From: Lactobacillus amylolyticus DSM 11664
GTDB taxonomy: Bacteria; Bacillota; Bacilli; Lactobacillales; Lactobacillaceae
NCBI RefSeq assembly: GCF_000178475.1
Contig: NZ_ADNY01000042.1
Span: forward strand, 1-44,590
Length of the DNA stretch: 44,590 nt
Reading direction: 5' to 3'
Made by a program: the position numbers and the translations under genes. Under the pieces are notes generated by a model, which worked only from the letters and a program-made list of their open reading frames with translations, did not search any database and had not been told where the DNA came from. Every line of letters begins with the position of its first letter. The first letter of the stretch is position 1. Positions 43,850 through 44,590 of this stretch are shown here, piece by piece.

Positions 43850-43884
43850 TAAAATTTACTAATGTGTCAGAATCTTATTAGTAA

Positions 43885-44590
43885 TCACATATTACTCAAA
43901 TTGTATATATCTTTAATTTGCTGAAAAGCAAACGTCCAACTTTCTTTTAGTTGCTTATTCTCTAAGGAATTTAAAAATTGCATGATCTGATATTCTTTAC
44001 CTGAATCTATATAATTCAATAAAGTCTTCAGAAATTTGATTCTTGTCGCGGTTAATAAATCATTGGTTGAGAAGTTCAACTGACATGTTGCATTCAATAC
44101 TTTTCTTGCTTCATCTGTTGCTTTTCTTTTGATTAAAACAAACACTGCATTAAGCAGAGTTATGCTGACACTCATTGTTACTAAATCTCTACCATACATT
44201 TTACTGGCTAATTCTCTCGCTAATCTATAGACAGTAGTGGTATCTAATAATAATTGCACATCACCAAATAAAATTATCTCTTTTTCAAACAAATAATTAA
44301 TATTTTTAAAGCATTGAGTCAATTCCGCCTTAAACTCTTTATCAGTTAAGTCCATGTAATAGTTAGCGGCATTGGCTACTCTAATTAAATACTCAGATCG
44401 TAAGTAATTATCATTTTCTTGATAATACGCGCTAAGTAATTCATTAGTATAGTCTTTTAATTCCTGTACTTTATTTTACTCCGGTTTTTTGCGCCAATTC
44501 CTTAAGAGATACATGCTTGTTTTTTTCTAATTTCTTTGAATTTTGGACCAATTAATTTATTAATCTTTGTATTTCTTTTTTTCAATGAAA
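43885..44590 (-). pseudogene. Rgg/MutR-type regulator, decayed, running off the window edge
   Basis: At the window edge INKLIGPKFKEIRKKQACIS is the start of the XRE helix-turn-helix; a shift gives LKELAQKTGVK-stop and most of the DNA-binding domain is then deleted. The distal frame reads QELKDYTNELLSAYYQENDN, EYLIRVANAANYYMDLTDKE and FKAELTQCFKNINYLFEKEI to the stop at 43885, the helical Rgg C-terminal domain. The intact paralogue is at 11351-12202. It probably once controlled the helveticin operon. Confidence 0.75.

Overview
The window looks like a chromosomal segment of a low-GC Lactobacillus of the L. acidophilus / crispatus / helveticus group. The main reasons are two secreted proteins with C-terminal SLAP (S-layer attachment) repeats, a helveticin J-type class III bacteriocin, a holin-like small toxin with its antisense RNA, an XerS recombinase, strong AGGAGG ribosome sites, CcpA cre boxes and an ISL3-family insertion sequence. 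At least seventeen genes are broken by frameshifts, stops, internal deletions or truncation. That level of decay would suit a dairy- or host-adapted lineage such as L. helveticus, but I cannot assign a species from sequence alone. Several frameshifts lie in A-runs, so sequencing error cannot be excluded for those.

Layout. 1-7.8 kb is decaying accessory DNA. It holds a broken amino-acid permease, a broken bacteriocin-immunity-like gene, an intact HhH-GPD DNA glycosylase, a first mazEF pair, relics of an MFS transporter and an MDR oxidoreductase, a type I holin-like toxin with a convergent antisense RNA, a second mazEF pair, a 36-codon ORF with four consecutive cysteines followed by a terminator, and a frameshifted OppA lipoprotein. 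7.9-13.9 kb carries three ABC exporter half-transporters. Two are translationally coupled; the third is divergent from an Rgg/MutR-type regulator across a palindrome. 13.9-17.3 kb is mostly small membrane ORFs and relics (P-loop kinase, DUF6176-like, TauE/SafE). 17.3-20 kb has brnQ behind an attenuator-like leader, a flavin/PNPOx-like protein and a transglutaminase-like relic.

20.1-24.9 kb is a polyphosphate cluster: a long Ppx with an HD-like domain, a PPK1 split by a single in-frame stop, and a short Ppx. 24.9-29.8 kb has a TetR relic, an MFS exporter, a fused relic (alpha-hydroxy-acid oxidase head plus MetA tail), and an AraC-type regulator divergent from a zinc alcohol dehydrogenase with a cre box in its promoter. 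29.8-33.1 kb has a GH13 alpha-1,6-glucosidase under an excellent cre/promoter overlap, and xerS. 33.2-35.8 kb is relics (secreted protein, nitrilase, MFS) around a 760-bp AT-rich gap.

35.8-44.6 kb is the surface and bacteriocin region: a large frameshifted SLAP protein, a broken CPBP membrane protease, an intact 1470-bp ISL3-type element with an 8-bp target duplication, an integrase tail, then a helveticin J-like gene followed by a SLAP-domain partner as a two-gene operon. A 38-bp perfect palindrome and a decayed Rgg regulator lie upstream of that operon.
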